NCBI GenBank assembly: GCA_005882115.1
Contig: VBEG01000025.1
Span: forward strand, 62,001 to 126,000
DNA length: 64,000 nucleotides
Reading direction: 5' to 3'
Origin: Chloroflexota bacterium
Lineage (GTDB): Bacteria > Chloroflexota > Dormibacteria > Dormibacterales > Dormibacteraceae
This document shows positions 33,030-41,691 of this stretch, piece by piece (the stretch's first letter is position 1; every line of letters begins with the position of its first letter). The notes beneath the pieces were generated by a model. The model was not told the DNA's origin. It saw only the letters and a list, made by a program, of their open reading frames with translations, and made no database searches. The position numbers were made by a program, and so were the translations under genes.

Positions 33030-34187
33030 TTGGATCTCGCGGCAGTCCTTCTGGTCGTGTCGGTCCTCTTCGTCATTGCCTTCATCCTGCTCACCGTGAG
33101 CCTGATGCGACAGCGCGGTACGGCGCGTGAGCTGGAAGCGGCCCTGGCAGACGAGAGCGGCGCGCGTGACAGGGCGGCGCTCCTTCTCGCGATCGCCTCC
33201 GCGGTCAACTCGTCCCTCGCCCTGGAGGAAGTCCTCAACGTCGCCCTGACCCACGCCGGCCGGATCATGGGCGCCGTCGCCGGCGCCATGTACCTCGTGC
33301 GCACCGGCAAGGCCGAGATGTATCGCGAGGCTTCGTACAACCTGACCACCCGCGCCCGCGGCGGCACGCGCAAGCTCGACGAGGAGCCGTTGAGCTCGGC
33401 GATAGGCGCCATGCGGCCGCTCGTGGTCAAGCTCGACGAGCACACCGCGCCCGGGCTCGAGCTCGGCGGGCATCCCCAGCACGCGCTGGTCGTGCCGATC
33501 CAGCGCTCGGGCCAGCTCATGGGTGCGATGGAGCTCTACCTGAACGCCTGGCGGGAGCTCTCCGAGGACCAGGCCGACCTGCTGAACGGTGTCGCGTCGC
33601 AGGCGGCGATCGCGATCCGTCACGCGCAGCTGTTCCAGGCGCAGGAGGAGAACGCCCTCACCGACGAGCTGACCAAGCTGCCCAACCGGCGCGCGCTGGC
33701 CCAGGAGTTTCTCAAGGAGATGCAGCGCGCGCGACGCCATAAGAACGCGATTGCGTTCGTGATGATCGACATCGACCACTTCAAGCAGGTCAACGACACC
33801 TATGGCCACCTCAACGGCGACGCCGTCCTGGCGGAGCTTGCCCAAATCCTGAAAGGAGGTGCCCGCGAGTCTGACGTCTGCGCGCGCTATGGCGGCGAGG
33901 AGTTCGCGCTGATCCTCCACGAGACGACGGAATCAGGCGCGCGGGTGCTGGCGGAACGGATCCGTTCCAAGGTCGCAGCCTCGACCTTCCCCGGTGGGTT
34001 GAACCTGACGATCAGCGTCGGCGTGGCGGCCACGGACGACGCCACGCTTTTCACGCAGCTGATCGACCGCGCCGACCAGGCGCTGTACGCCGCCAAGCAG
34101 GGCGGCCGCAACCAGGTGCGCGTCGCGGACATGAAGGGCCCGGCGCCCAAATCCCATATGACCAAGCCCGAGGTCGAAGCGGTCTAA
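33030..34187 (+). CDS. Membrane-anchored GAF-GGDEF diguanylate cyclase
   Basis: 385 aa. One N-terminal helix (AAVLLVVSVLFVIAFILLTV), a GAF-type sensor at about residues 45-205 (AALLLAIASAVNSSLALEEV onward to AAIAIRHAQLFQAQEENA), and a GGDEF domain (LTDELTKLPNRRALAQEFLK, MIDIDHFKQVNDTYGHLNGD, YGGEEFALILHE). The active site is GGEEF, and an RxxD inhibitory site (RESD) lies five residues before it, so c-di-GMP synthesis with product inhibition is expected. TTG start with GGGAGG upstream. Confidence 0.94.
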   Translation: MDLAAVLLVVSVLFVIAFILLTVSLMRQRGTARELEAALADESGARDRAALLLAIASAVNSSLALEEVLNVALTHAGRIMGAVAGAMYLVRTGKAEMYREASYNLTTRARGGTRKLDEEPLSSAIGAMRPLVVKLDEHTAPGLELGGHPQHALVVPIQRSGQLMGAMELYLNAWRELSEDQADLLNGVASQAAIAIRHAQLFQAQEENALTDELTKLPNRRALAQEFLKEMQRARRHKNAIAFVMIDIDHFKQVNDTYGHLNGDAVLAELAQILKGGARESDVCARYGGEEFALILHETTESGARVLAERIRSKVAASTFPGGLNLTISVGVAATDDATLFTQLIDRADQALYAAKQGGRNQVRVADMKGPAPKSHMTKPEVEAV

Positions 34188-34190
34188 GCT
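34185..34190 (+). promoter_or_regulatory. Leaderless-type -10 box of the NUDIX gene (TAAGCT)
   Basis: TAAGCT ends eight bases before GTG 34199 and contains the stop codon of the preceding diguanylate cyclase gene. Confidence 0.5.
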
Positions 34191-34198
34191 CCGCGGAA

Positions 34199-34753
34199 GT
34201 GGCCGGTCACTTCTGCGTCAACTGCGGTGCGCCGCTCATCACGAAGCTCATCGAAGGTCGCGAGCACGAGGTCTGCCCAAACGACTCGTTTGTCTTGTGG
34301 CACGATCCGAAGGTGGCCACGGCCGTGGTGGTGGAAACCGCTGGCGGCATCGTGCTCGGGCGTCGTGCGATCGAGCCGGGTCGCGGCCTGTGGTGTCTGC
34401 CGGGCGGATTCGTCAACGACGACGAGGACCCGGCGACGGCCGCGGCTCGTGAGTGTCTCGAGGAAATCGGGGCTCGGATCGAGCTCACTCAGCTGATCGG
34501 CACGTATCACGTTCCGAAGACAACAGCCTCCAGCATTATCGGCATCGCTTATCGGGGGAGGCTCGTCGACGGTGAGACGATGAGCGCCGGGCCAGAGATG
34601 CTCGAGGTTCGGGTGTTTACGCCTGACGCGCTGCCGCAGATTGCGTTTCCGAGTCACCAAGAGGTGCTTGCGCGCTACGCCGGCGAACACGGTCGCTCTG
34701 CATCATCGCCGTCACTAGAACAAGCGCCATCGCCGCTACCGCGCACGCCGTGA
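34199..34753 (+). CDS. NUDIX hydrolase with N-terminal zinc ribbon
   Basis: 184 aa. The N-terminus FCVNCGAPL plus EVCPND is a zinc-ribbon-like element as in NADH pyrophosphatase relatives. The Nudix box fits GX5EX7REUXEEXGU: GGFVNDDEDPATAAARECLE followed by EIGA. The family ending FPSHQEVLARY is present. About 24 further residues are unconserved and lie in a 137-bp antiparallel overlap with the convergent MFS gene. Substrate may be a nucleoside diphosphate derivative. Confidence 0.88.
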   Translation: MAGHFCVNCGAPLITKLIEGREHEVCPNDSFVLWHDPKVATAVVVETAGGIVLGRRAIEPGRGLWCLPGGFVNDDEDPATAAARECLEEIGARIELTQLIGTYHVPKTTASSIIGIAYRGRLVDGETMSAGPEMLEVRVFTPDALPQIAFPSHQEVLARYAGEHGRSASSPSLEQAPSPLPRTP

Positions 34754-35849
34754 ACCCGGCTGCGTAACCATAGCCCTGGACGATCGGGCCGAAGACCAGC
34801 GGTCCGACCGACAGCCCGCCGAACAGGACGGTGCCATACATCCCCATCGTGACCCCGCGCGTGGAACCGGTCGAGAGGTCGGCAAACACAACGCCGATCG
34901 CGACAAAGCTCAACGCGATGAATGGGGTTCCGATGACCAGCAGGATCGCAGGCAGCAGGAAGCCGGTGAGATGGCCAAAGATCACGACCGTCGTGCACCA
35001 GCCGGCGGCGCCGACCAGCACGAGCGGCCAGCGACGGCGCGCTCGATCGACGAGCCACCCACCCGGGATTCGCGAGACGGCGTTGATCACGGCCTGCAGG
35101 GCGAGCAGGTAGCCCACCTGAGCGCTCGGCAGACCGAGCTGCTCTTTGCCGAAGATCGGGACGAACGCGTTGAAGGTGCCCCAAGTGAGAGTCATCCCCA
35201 GGAGCGAGATGGCGACCGGGGTGAAGGCCGGCTGGCGGAGGAGTGCCCGCAAAGGCTCACGGATAGAAAGGCCTTGCCCCGCGTTCTGCCTCGTGTTGCT
35301 GGCGACCAGTGCCCCTGGGATCGCGGCGACCAGCAGCGCCGTGGTCACAGCGATGTCGGCTCGCACGTCGATCCAGGTCAAGGCGAGCCCGGCCAGCGCC
35401 GGGCCAAGAAAGAAGCCGGACTGCATCGAGAAAGTGAGCCAACCCATAGCTCGCCCCATGCGAGCGCGCGACACCGACTCGGTGACGGCGCTGAAGATCG
35501 CCGACTGCTGGATCCCGGCAGCGAACCCGCCGATGATCTGCCACAGGAAGAGCGGGGCGACCTCGGGCGTGGCGGCGGTGGCGACCTGCGAGACGGCGGT
35601 CAGAACCAGCGATACCCCGAGCAGAGTCCGGACACCGAACTTGTCGACCAGGACTCCGGCGGGCAGGGCAAGGAACGCGGCGACGATCGTGGCCACCGAG
35701 AAGAGCGCGCCGACCTCAAACCGGCTCGCGCCGAGATCGTGCGCGTACAGAGGCACCGTGAGTCCGCGCGCGCCGATGGTGCCGAACACGGCGCCCGCTG
35801 CGACATACAGCGCGAGGGCGCGGCGTGGTTGAGGGATTGCTTGGGCCAC
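34617..35849 (-). CDS. MFS transporter (12 helices)
   Basis: 410 aa. About 12 helices with motif A in GVLVDKFGVRTLLG and a second-half equivalent PGGWLVDRARRRWPLV. GTG 35849 is preferred because TATGTT lies seven bases upstream on the minus strand; an ATG 12 bases earlier (35861) is also in frame. The last helix (FTACAVAAMALVLVTAMM) and tail overlap the NUDIX gene on the other strand. Substrate unknown; resembles general efflux MFS proteins. Confidence 0.88.
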   Translation of the reverse strand: MAQAIPQPRRALALYVAAGAVFGTIGARGLTVPLYAHDLGASRFEVGALFSVATIVAAFLALPAGVLVDKFGVRTLLGVSLVLTAVSQVATAATPEVAPLFLWQIIGGFAAGIQQSAIFSAVTESVSRARMGRAMGWLTFSMQSGFFLGPALAGLALTWIDVRADIAVTTALLVAAIPGALVASNTRQNAGQGLSIREPLRALLRQPAFTPVAISLLGMTLTWGTFNAFVPIFGKEQLGLPSAQVGYLLALQAVINAVSRIPGGWLVDRARRRWPLVLVGAAGWCTTVVIFGHLTGFLLPAILLVIGTPFIALSFVAIGVVFADLSTGSTRGVTMGMYGTVLFGGLSVGPLVFGPIVQGYGYAAGFTACAVAAMALVLVTAMMQSDRVRRRSAQAPLGDSETQSAAARQA

Positions 35850-35855
35850 GACTCC

Positions 35856-35862
35856 TAACATA
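35856..35862. promoter_or_regulatory. Bidirectional -10: TAACAT (+) and TATGTT (-) overlapping
   Basis: TAACAT (35856-35861) ends nine bases before ATG 35871 of the CHASE2 cyclase. TATGTT on the minus strand (35862-35857) ends seven bases before GTG 35849 of the MFS gene. The two hexamers share five base pairs. Confidence 0.6.
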
Positions 35863-35870
35863 CCGGCGAC

Positions 35871-37814
35871 ATGGTCCGCGAGAGGGTTGGCGATTGGCGC
35901 CTCGCCTGGCGCTTCGCCCTGGCAGGCGTGATCGCGGGCATCCTGGTCATTGCTCTAGCTCAAACCGGCGTTACGAGCGGAGCATTCGACAACGGGCAAG
36001 ATCGCCTCTTTCCGGCTCCGGCTCCCGATCCACGGATCACGCTCGTGGCGATCGACCAGACCTCAGCGCAGAACCTCGGCGGCTTCCCCCTTGTCTCGAA
36101 CGATTATCACGCTCAGGTCATCAACTACCTGATGAGCCTCCATCCCTCCGTGATTCTGTTCGACGTTCCGCTCAACGTCGAGACAGGGCTCGACCGAGAG
36201 ACGGGTCTAGAGACCAACGGCCGGCTCAAGCAAGCGCTCAAGGCGGCGGCGAGCAAGCTCGTCGCGGTGTGCACCGCTGATCAGAGGCCACTCCTTGAAT
36301 TCGAGCAAGGCGAACTGATCGGCGAGCGCAGTTTTGGCGTTCCAGACCATGCCAACGCAGTGCGCGGCGTCTCCCTCAGACCTGAACGCACCTGCGACGA
36401 GAACGAGAGCCAGGAGCCGGCGTTCCTGCAGGCGCTGAGGATCTCACAAGGCATCACCGACGCCCTAACCACGCAGGGTGCGGTCACCCAGTTCGGTTCC
36501 CACCGCATACCGATGGTCAACAACCAGATGCTCATCAACTTCACCCGCGGAACCGGACCGACCTGCACTTACGGTCAGATCTTCCAGGGTGGCTGCCCGC
36601 GACCCGACCTGATCACCAACCACATAGTGGTCGTCGGCGCCAAGGTCATCGACGCGGGTGACGTCTATTCACAGCCTGTCGATTTCGTCCACAACGCGAG
36701 CTTCTGCCCTGAGTTCCGGCCACGCTGCATGCTCGACAACCAGAACTACGGCTATCGGATCCAGGCCGACGCCATGAGCACGATCCTTCAGGACCGGTAC
36801 GTGCAGGTCCAGCCCGACGCATCGACAAAGCTGGTGATCCTGATGCTGGGGATGCTCGTCGGCCTCATCGTCTACCTGCTCCCGTTCCGACTCGGGATGA
36901 TCCTCACCGCCTCCATCCTGGGCGCCTATTTCGCGGGCATCTATGGGCTCGGGCGGCTGGGTTACCTTTCCGACCCTCTGTACGCGCCGCTCGCGATCGT
37001 TTTCGGCGCGATCTTCTCCCTCGGCGCACGCTACGTGCTCGAAGAACGTGAACGGCGGAAAGTGGAGCGAATCTTCGGCCACTACATCGACCCGCGCGTC
37101 GCGCAGCAGCTGGCGGCAACACGGTCGGTCGACGATTTGATCTCCAAGGGTGAGCGACGCGACATCACCGCTCTCTTCATGGACATTCGGGGTTTCACGA
37201 CCATGTCGGAGACGATGCGGGCGGACGACGTGCTCGCCGTGATCCAGGTCTACCTTGACGATATGAGCAAGTTGATCCTCAAGTGGGACGGGCTGATCGA
37301 CAAGTACGTCGGCGACGAGATCATGGCCCTGTGGAATGCACCGCTGCCGCAGTCGAATCACGCGCTGCTTGCGGTCCGCTGTGCCTATGACCTCATCAAC
37401 AACGCCGCGGCCGTGCAGGCGAAGCTGGCCGCGAAAGGATTACCCCCGATCGGCTGGGGGATCGGGATCAACACCGGTCCAGCGGTGGTCGGCAACATGG
37501 GCAGCGAGGACCGCTTGCAGTACACGGCACTGGGAGACACCGTCAATACGGGTGCGCGCTTCTGCAGCGCAGCTCCGGCGTTTCATGTCCTGGTCGGTTG
37601 GCCGACGTACGAGGCGTGCTCCGAGTACATCGCCGTCGACGAGATGCCTGGCCTTCAGCTGAAGGGCAAGTCGGCCGAGACGTTCCGCATCCTCAAGGTC
37701 ACCGCGATCCGCGAAGACAAGACCTCGCCGTGGGTGTCGATGCCGACTGACACCGCGACCGCGGCGTACTCGGCCAAGAAAGGCCTCTACTCGACGCAGT
37801 CCGTCTTCGCGTGA
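35871..37814 (+). CDS. CHASE2-domain class III adenylate cyclase
   Basis: 647 aa. One N-terminal helix, an extracytoplasmic CHASE2 sensor (about residues 45-310: ITLVAIDQTSAQNLGGFPLV, VILFDVPLNVETG), three helices (LVILMLGMLVGLIVYLLPF onward), then a class III cyclase (RRDITALFMDIRGFTTMSET). Metal Asp residues are in MDIRGFT and KYVGDEIMALWNAP; the Lys of DKYVGDE and Asp of ALGDTVNTGARF fit ATP specificity. cAMP production in response to an unknown external signal is inferred. A paralog lies at 48080-50278. Confidence 0.92.
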   Translation: MVRERVGDWRLAWRFALAGVIAGILVIALAQTGVTSGAFDNGQDRLFPAPAPDPRITLVAIDQTSAQNLGGFPLVSNDYHAQVINYLMSLHPSVILFDVPLNVETGLDRETGLETNGRLKQALKAAASKLVAVCTADQRPLLEFEQGELIGERSFGVPDHANAVRGVSLRPERTCDENESQEPAFLQALRISQGITDALTTQGAVTQFGSHRIPMVNNQMLINFTRGTGPTCTYGQIFQGGCPRPDLITNHIVVVGAKVIDAGDVYSQPVDFVHNASFCPEFRPRCMLDNQNYGYRIQADAMSTILQDRYVQVQPDASTKLVILMLGMLVGLIVYLLPFRLGMILTASILGAYFAGIYGLGRLGYLSDPLYAPLAIVFGAIFSLGARYVLEERERRKVERIFGHYIDPRVAQQLAATRSVDDLISKGERRDITALFMDIRGFTTMSETMRADDVLAVIQVYLDDMSKLILKWDGLIDKYVGDEIMALWNAPLPQSNHALLAVRCAYDLINNAAAVQAKLAAKGLPPIGWGIGINTGPAVVGNMGSEDRLQYTALGDTVNTGARFCSAAPAFHVLVGWPTYEACSEYIAVDEMPGLQLKGKSAETFRILKVTAIREDKTSPWVSMPTDTATAAYSAKKGLYSTQSVFA

Positions 37815-38554
37815 TGGTTGACCGCGCAGCTGAGCTCCTTCGCGGAGCGAGCACAGCCGTGGCGCTGACCGGGGCCGGGGTCTCCGCCGAGAGCGGCATC
37901 CCGACCTTTCGCGGCGAGGGGGGACTGTGGACCAAATACGACCCAGTGAAGGTCTCGTCGATCGACTCCTTCCTGGCCGATCCCGCCTCTTACTGGCAGG
38001 TCTCGAAAGAGCGCGGCAACATCGCCCTGGCGGCCAGGCCCAACCCGGGCCACGAAGCTCTGGCCGCGATGGAGACGGCGGGGCGTCTGGTCGCCGTGAT
38101 CACCCAGAACACAGACGGTCTCCATCAGGCAGCCAAGAGCCGAAGGGTTATCGAGCTGCACGGTTCGGGACGGACCGTCGAGTGCCTTGAGTGCGGAGCC
38201 CGGGAGTCTCGCGCGGACGTTCAGGCAAGGCTCGACCTCGAGATGCCGCCGCGGTGCAAGAGCTGCGGCGGCGGGGTGCTCAAACCGACGGTCGTCCTGT
38301 TCGGGGAGCCGATGCCGGTGGACGCTGTCAACGAAGCCCTGGAGCTGGCCCGCGTGGCGGACGTGATTCTGGTCGTAGGGTCGTCGCTCGTCGTATATCC
38401 GGCCGCCGAGATCCCGCTGATCGCGGTCCGGTCCGGCGCGCGGATGATCGTGGTCAACGCCGAGCCGACCCCGTTCGACGGCCTTGCCGAGATCGTGATC
38501 CACGGACGCTCTGGCGAGGTGCTTCCCGAAATCGCGCAACTCATAGGTGCGTGA
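37811..38554 (+). CDS. cobB: NAD-dependent protein deacylase, sirtuin
   Basis: 247 aa (246 from ATG 37814). Sirtuin motifs: ALTGAGVSAESGIPTFRGEG, VITQNTDGLHQAA, catalytic His in IELHGSGRTVECLECG, two CxxC zinc pairs (CLEC and CKSC), LKPTVVLFGEPMP and VVGSSLVVYPAAEI. GTG 37811 overlaps the cyclase stop as GTGA. It probably removes acyl groups from lysine, for example on acyl-CoA enzymes. Its 3' end overlaps birA by 14 bp. Confidence 0.94.
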   Translation: MMVDRAAELLRGASTAVALTGAGVSAESGIPTFRGEGGLWTKYDPVKVSSIDSFLADPASYWQVSKERGNIALAARPNPGHEALAAMETAGRLVAVITQNTDGLHQAAKSRRVIELHGSGRTVECLECGARESRADVQARLDLEMPPRCKSCGGGVLKPTVVLFGEPMPVDAVNEALELARVADVILVVGSSLVVYPAAEIPLIAVRSGARMIVVNAEPTPFDGLAEIVIHGRSGEVLPEIAQLIGA

Positions 38555-39158
38555 GGCTTCCCGCGACGAAGGCCTCGCCGTCGACGATCAGCTCACCAAG
38601 CGGCCCGATGTCGCGTGCGATTCCTTCTGTGGTCTGACCCGCGAGCTCGACCCGGACGCGCCGGCCCAGCGTCGCCGACAGCTCACGCCATCGACCCAGC
38701 ACGGCATCCTGGGGCGCTGCAGTCCAGCGGTCGATCTCAATGCGTAGGCGTTCCAGGACCTCGTCGCGCGGCTGCTCCAGGCGGGCCGCTCCAGCGGGAG
38801 CCCACGAAAGGTTGACGCCGACGCCGCAAATCGCCTTGTCCTCGTTCGTTTCGACGAGGATCCCACCCAGCTTGCGATCGTCGAGCAGCAGGTCGTTGGG
38901 CCATTTCAGGCGGACGTTGGGGCCGCACGCCTGGGCCGCCGCGACGCCGGCGGCGAGGCTGAGTACCGGGTTCCGGTTCCTCGCCAGCACGAAAGACACG
39001 AGCAGCGCCGTGCCCGGTGGCGCCTCCCAGCGACGGTCGAGCCGCCCGCGGCCGGCGCTCTGGTGATCGGCGACCACGATTGACCCGACGGGCAGCTCGC
39101 GAGCGATGTCCTGCGTCGAGGTCACCGAACCCACGCGCAAAACTTGCCCTTTACCCAC
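38541..39158 (-). CDS. birA: Biotin-[acetyl-CoA-carboxylase] ligase, catalytic domain only
   Basis: 205 aa. Biotin ligase signatures: VGSVTSTQDIARELPVGSIV, DHQSAGRGRLDRRWEAPPGT, LKWPNDLLLDDRKLGGILVE. The N-terminal DNA-binding domain of BirA is missing, so it is a group I ligase without repressor activity. Its target is likely the biotin carrier partner of the acyl-CoA carboxylase at 55.6 kb, whose alpha subunit is not in the window. TAGCTT on the minus strand lies seven bases before GTG 39158. Confidence 0.93.
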   Translation of the reverse strand: MGKGQVLRVGSVTSTQDIARELPVGSIVVADHQSAGRGRLDRRWEAPPGTALLVSFVLARNRNPVLSLAAGVAAAQACGPNVRLKWPNDLLLDDRKLGGILVETNEDKAICGVGVNLSWAPAGAARLEQPRDEVLERLRIEIDRWTAAPQDAVLGRWRELSATLGRRVRVELAGQTTEGIARDIGPLGELIVDGEAFVAGSLTHL

Positions 39159-39164
39159 GCTCGG

Positions 39165-39171
39165 TAAGCTA
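39165..39171. promoter_or_regulatory. Bidirectional -10: TAAGCT (+) and TAGCTT (-) overlapping
   Basis: TAAGCT (39165-39170) ends seven bases before GTG 39178. TAGCTT on the minus strand (39171-39166) ends seven bases before GTG 39158 of birA. The two start codons are 20 bases apart, so this promoter would drive birA and the F420 operon. Confidence 0.65.
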
Positions 39172-39177
39172 ACCCGC

Positions 39178-39366
39178 GTGAAGCTGCACCGGGCGATCGT
39201 GCTCGTCGTGATGATGCTGATCGCGGTCGGTGCCCTCGTCCTGCTGACCGCGGCGGGGATCGCAAACTTCGACAGTCACAGCCTGATCGCGCTGGTGGTG
39301 GTCGTGGTTGCGGCGGCGATCAGCGGTGTCGCCTTCAGCTGGAAGCGCTACAGCCGGCGCTCATGA
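39178..39366 (+). CDS. Small two-helix membrane protein leading the F420 operon
   Basis: 62 aa: [20 protein letters not shown] forms helix 1, [18 protein letters not shown] helix 2, then a basic end KRYSRRS. GTG 39178 follows a TAAGCT box by seven bases; an upstream ATG at 39106 would lie inside birA. Its stop overlaps the fgd start as ATGA, so it is translationally coupled to F420 metabolism. Function unknown. Confidence 0.65.
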   Translation: MKLHRAIVLVVMMLIAVGALVLLTAAGIANFDSHSLIALVVVVVAAAISGVAFSWKRYSRRS

Positions 39367-40370
39367 AGCCGAAGTTACGCCTCGGTTACAAGGCGTCGGC
39401 CGAACAGTTCGGTCCGCGCGAGCTCCTCGACTTCGCGGTCGCCGCCGAGCACAATGGCTTCGACTCGGTGTTCGTCAGCGACCACTTCCAGCCGTGGCGG
39501 CATTCCGATGGACACGCGCCGTTCGCGTTCTCATGGCTCGCGGCCGTTGGAGAGCGCACGACTCGGGTCGCGTTGGGCACATCGGTCAACACGCCCACCT
39601 TTCGCTACCACCCCGGGATCGTGGCCCAGGCGTTCGGCACCCTGGGCGTGCTACATCCGGGCAGGATGATCCTCGGCGTCGGCACGGGCGAGCACCTGAA
39701 CGAGGGCGCTCTCGGCATCAAGTGGCCGGACAATCGCGAGCGATTCGCTCGGCTGCGCGAGGCGGTGCGGCTCATTCGCCAGCTCTGGACCGAGCAGTCG
39801 GTGACGTTCGACGGCGAGTACTACCACACGAAGAACGCCACGATCTATGACCGGCCCGCGACACCGATCCCGATCTATATCAGCGCGGGCGGGCCACAGG
39901 TCGCGAAGTACGCAGGTCGTGGCGGGGACGGCCTCATCTGTACCTCCGGGAAAGGAATGGAGCTGTACTCGGAGCAGTTGCTCCCGTCATTCGCCGATGG
40001 AGCAAAAGAGTCAGGCCGCGACGGGAACGAGCTCGACAAGATGATCGAGGTCAAGGTGTCCTACGACACTGATCGCAACCGGGCAATGGAGGATACGAAG
40101 ATCTGGGCCGCCCTCGCGCTGCCAGCTGAATCCAAGGCCGGTGTCGACGACCCACGCGAGATGGAGCGTCTGGCCACAACCGTCGAAGACGTCGCTCACC
40201 GTCGCTGGCTTGTCGCGAGCGACCCAGAGGAGCACATCGAACAGCTCCGGCCGTATTTCGATCTCGGTTTCAACCATCTCGTCTTTCATGCACCAGGGGA
40301 TGGTCAGGCGCATTTCCTCGAGCTCTATGGTTCGCAGATCCTGCCGAGGATTCGTAAGCAATGGTCATGA
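39363..40370 (+). CDS. fgd: F420-dependent glucose-6-phosphate dehydrogenase
   Basis: 335-residue LLM-fold enzyme that oxidises glucose 6-phosphate and makes F420H2. It matches mycobacterial FGD closely: [88 protein letters not shown] and [12 protein letters not shown]. It is the main F420-reducing enzyme expected here and sits directly before the cofactor synthesis genes, each coupled by 4-base overlaps. Confidence 0.94.
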   Translation: MKPKLRLGYKASAEQFGPRELLDFAVAAEHNGFDSVFVSDHFQPWRHSDGHAPFAFSWLAAVGERTTRVALGTSVNTPTFRYHPGIVAQAFGTLGVLHPGRMILGVGTGEHLNEGALGIKWPDNRERFARLREAVRLIRQLWTEQSVTFDGEYYHTKNATIYDRPATPIPIYISAGGPQVAKYAGRGGDGLICTSGKGMELYSEQLLPSFADGAKESGRDGNELDKMIEVKVSYDTDRNRAMEDTKIWAALALPAESKAGVDDPREMERLATTVEDVAHRRWLVASDPEEHIEQLRPYFDLGFNHLVFHAPGDGQAHFLELYGSQILPRIRKQWS

Positions 40371-40960
40371 AGACGTGGGTGGTCGTCCTGATCAAGGACT
40401 TCGACACCGCGAAGCAGCGGCTCCAACCGGCGATGGGGGCCAAATCTCGGCGTGCGCTCGCGCGGCGCAACGCACGGCGAGCGGTCGAGGCGGCCGCGGC
40501 TGGGGACCGCGTGTTGGTCGTCGCCGGGGGCGCGGAAGTGGCCGAGATGGCGGCTGCCCGTGGCGCCGAGGTTCTGGTCGAGCCGCGTGAGGAGGGTCAG
40601 AACGTGGCCGCACGGCGCGGGATCAATCGGGCCGTGGAGAAGGGCGCCGAGGCGGTCCTGATCCTCTCCAGCGATCTGCCGCTGGTAACCGTGGATTCAG
40701 TTCGCGAGTTGCTCCATTCCGCGGGCCGGCACGCGTCGCCGGTCGTCGTGGCCGCTCCCGCGATCGGCCGTGGCGGCACCAACGCCCTCTACATCCGACC
40801 CCCCGACGCGATCGGCCTCCATTTCGGCGATGACTCGCTGACCAAGTTCCGCGACGACGCGGAGTCGCGCGGCGTCCGCTTCGTGATCCATCACTCGGAC
40901 GCGATGGCGCTCGACCTCGACGAACCCTCGGACCTCGCGCGCCTCAGCCGCGCGGTGTGA
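40367..40960 (+). CDS. cofC: 2-phospho-L-lactate (or PEP) guanylyltransferase CofC/FbiD
   Basis: 197 aa, nucleotidyltransferase fold: [80 protein letters not shown] and [19 protein letters not shown]. It activates phospholactate or phosphoenolpyruvate with GTP for F420 synthesis. ATG 40367 overlaps the fgd stop as ATGA; an ATG six bases upstream is possible. Confidence 0.93.
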   Translation: MKTWVVVLIKDFDTAKQRLQPAMGAKSRRALARRNARRAVEAAAAGDRVLVVAGGAEVAEMAAARGAEVLVEPREEGQNVAARRGINRAVEKGAEAVLILSSDLPLVTVDSVRELLHSAGRHASPVVVAAPAIGRGGTNALYIRPPDAIGLHFGDDSLTKFRDDAESRGVRFVIHHSDAMALDLDEPSDLARLSRAV

Positions 40961-41691
40961 AGCGAATCGAGCTGATCGGCGTCGAGGGCCTGCCCGAAGT
41001 CAAGCCCGGAGACGATCTGGGCGAGCTGATCTCAGCCCACTCAACTCTGCAGCCGGGCGACGTGCTTGTCGTCGCTCAGAAGGTCGTCTCGAAGTCCGAA
41101 GGCCGCGTCGTCCGGCTCGAGGACGTCATAGCGGGCGACGACGCGCTGCGGATCGCGGCCCACCTCATCGCGACCCCGGATCCGCGGATGGTGCAGGTCG
41201 TGCTCGACGAGAGCGTCCGGGTGCTGCGCTCGGAGCGGGTGTTGATCACAGAGACGCGACAGGGCTACGTCTGCGCGAACGCCGGGGTTGACCACTCCAA
41301 CACCGGCGCCGGAGTGCTCACGCTGCTTCCGACGGACCCGGACGCCAGCGCGCGCCGGCTCTGGGATCGCCTAAGGGAGCTCACCGGGGTAGTCGTGGGA
41401 GTCATCGTCTCGGACACGTTCGGGCGGCCGTGGCGGCTGGGCATCGTCAACGTCGCGCTTGGCGTGGCCGGCTTGCCGGCCGCGATCGACCTCCGTGGCA
41501 CGCCAGACGACGCGGGCCAGCCGCTGCACGCAACTGTGCTTGCCGTCGCGGACGACATCGCCGCGAGCGCGGGCCTGGTGATGGGCAAGACGGCTCGCAC
41601 ACCCGCGGTCATCGTCCGCGGCCTCGAGCTGAAAGGCAGCGGCACCGGCCAAGACCTGATCCGGCCGTCCGCGGAGGACCTGTTCCGCTGA
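40957..41691 (+). CDS. cofE: F420-0:gamma-glutamyl ligase CofE
   Basis: 244 aa. Adds gamma-linked glutamates to F420-0. Seen: LIGVEGLPEVKPGDDLGELI, VLVVAQKVVSKSEGRVVRLE, GYVCANAGVDHSNTGAG, VIVSDTFGRPWRLGIVNVAL and VMGKTARTPAVIVRGL. It lacks the C-terminal nitroreductase-like domain that is fused in mycobacterial FbiB. GTG 40957 overlaps the cofC stop as GTGA. Confidence 0.95.
   Translation: MKRIELIGVEGLPEVKPGDDLGELISAHSTLQPGDVLVVAQKVVSKSEGRVVRLEDVIAGDDALRIAAHLIATPDPRMVQVVLDESVRVLRSERVLITETRQGYVCANAGVDHSNTGAGVLTLLPTDPDASARRLWDRLRELTGVVVGVIVSDTFGRPWRLGIVNVALGVAGLPAAIDLRGTPDDAGQPLHATVLAVADDIAASAGLVMGKTARTPAVIVRGLELKGSGTGQDLIRPSAEDLFR

Noticed and set aside
39106-39177. Longer start (ATG 39106) for the small membrane protein
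   Set aside because: It would run inside birA on the opposite strand and adds a non-membrane Cys-rich stretch; GTG 39178 fits the -10 spacing and the helix start.
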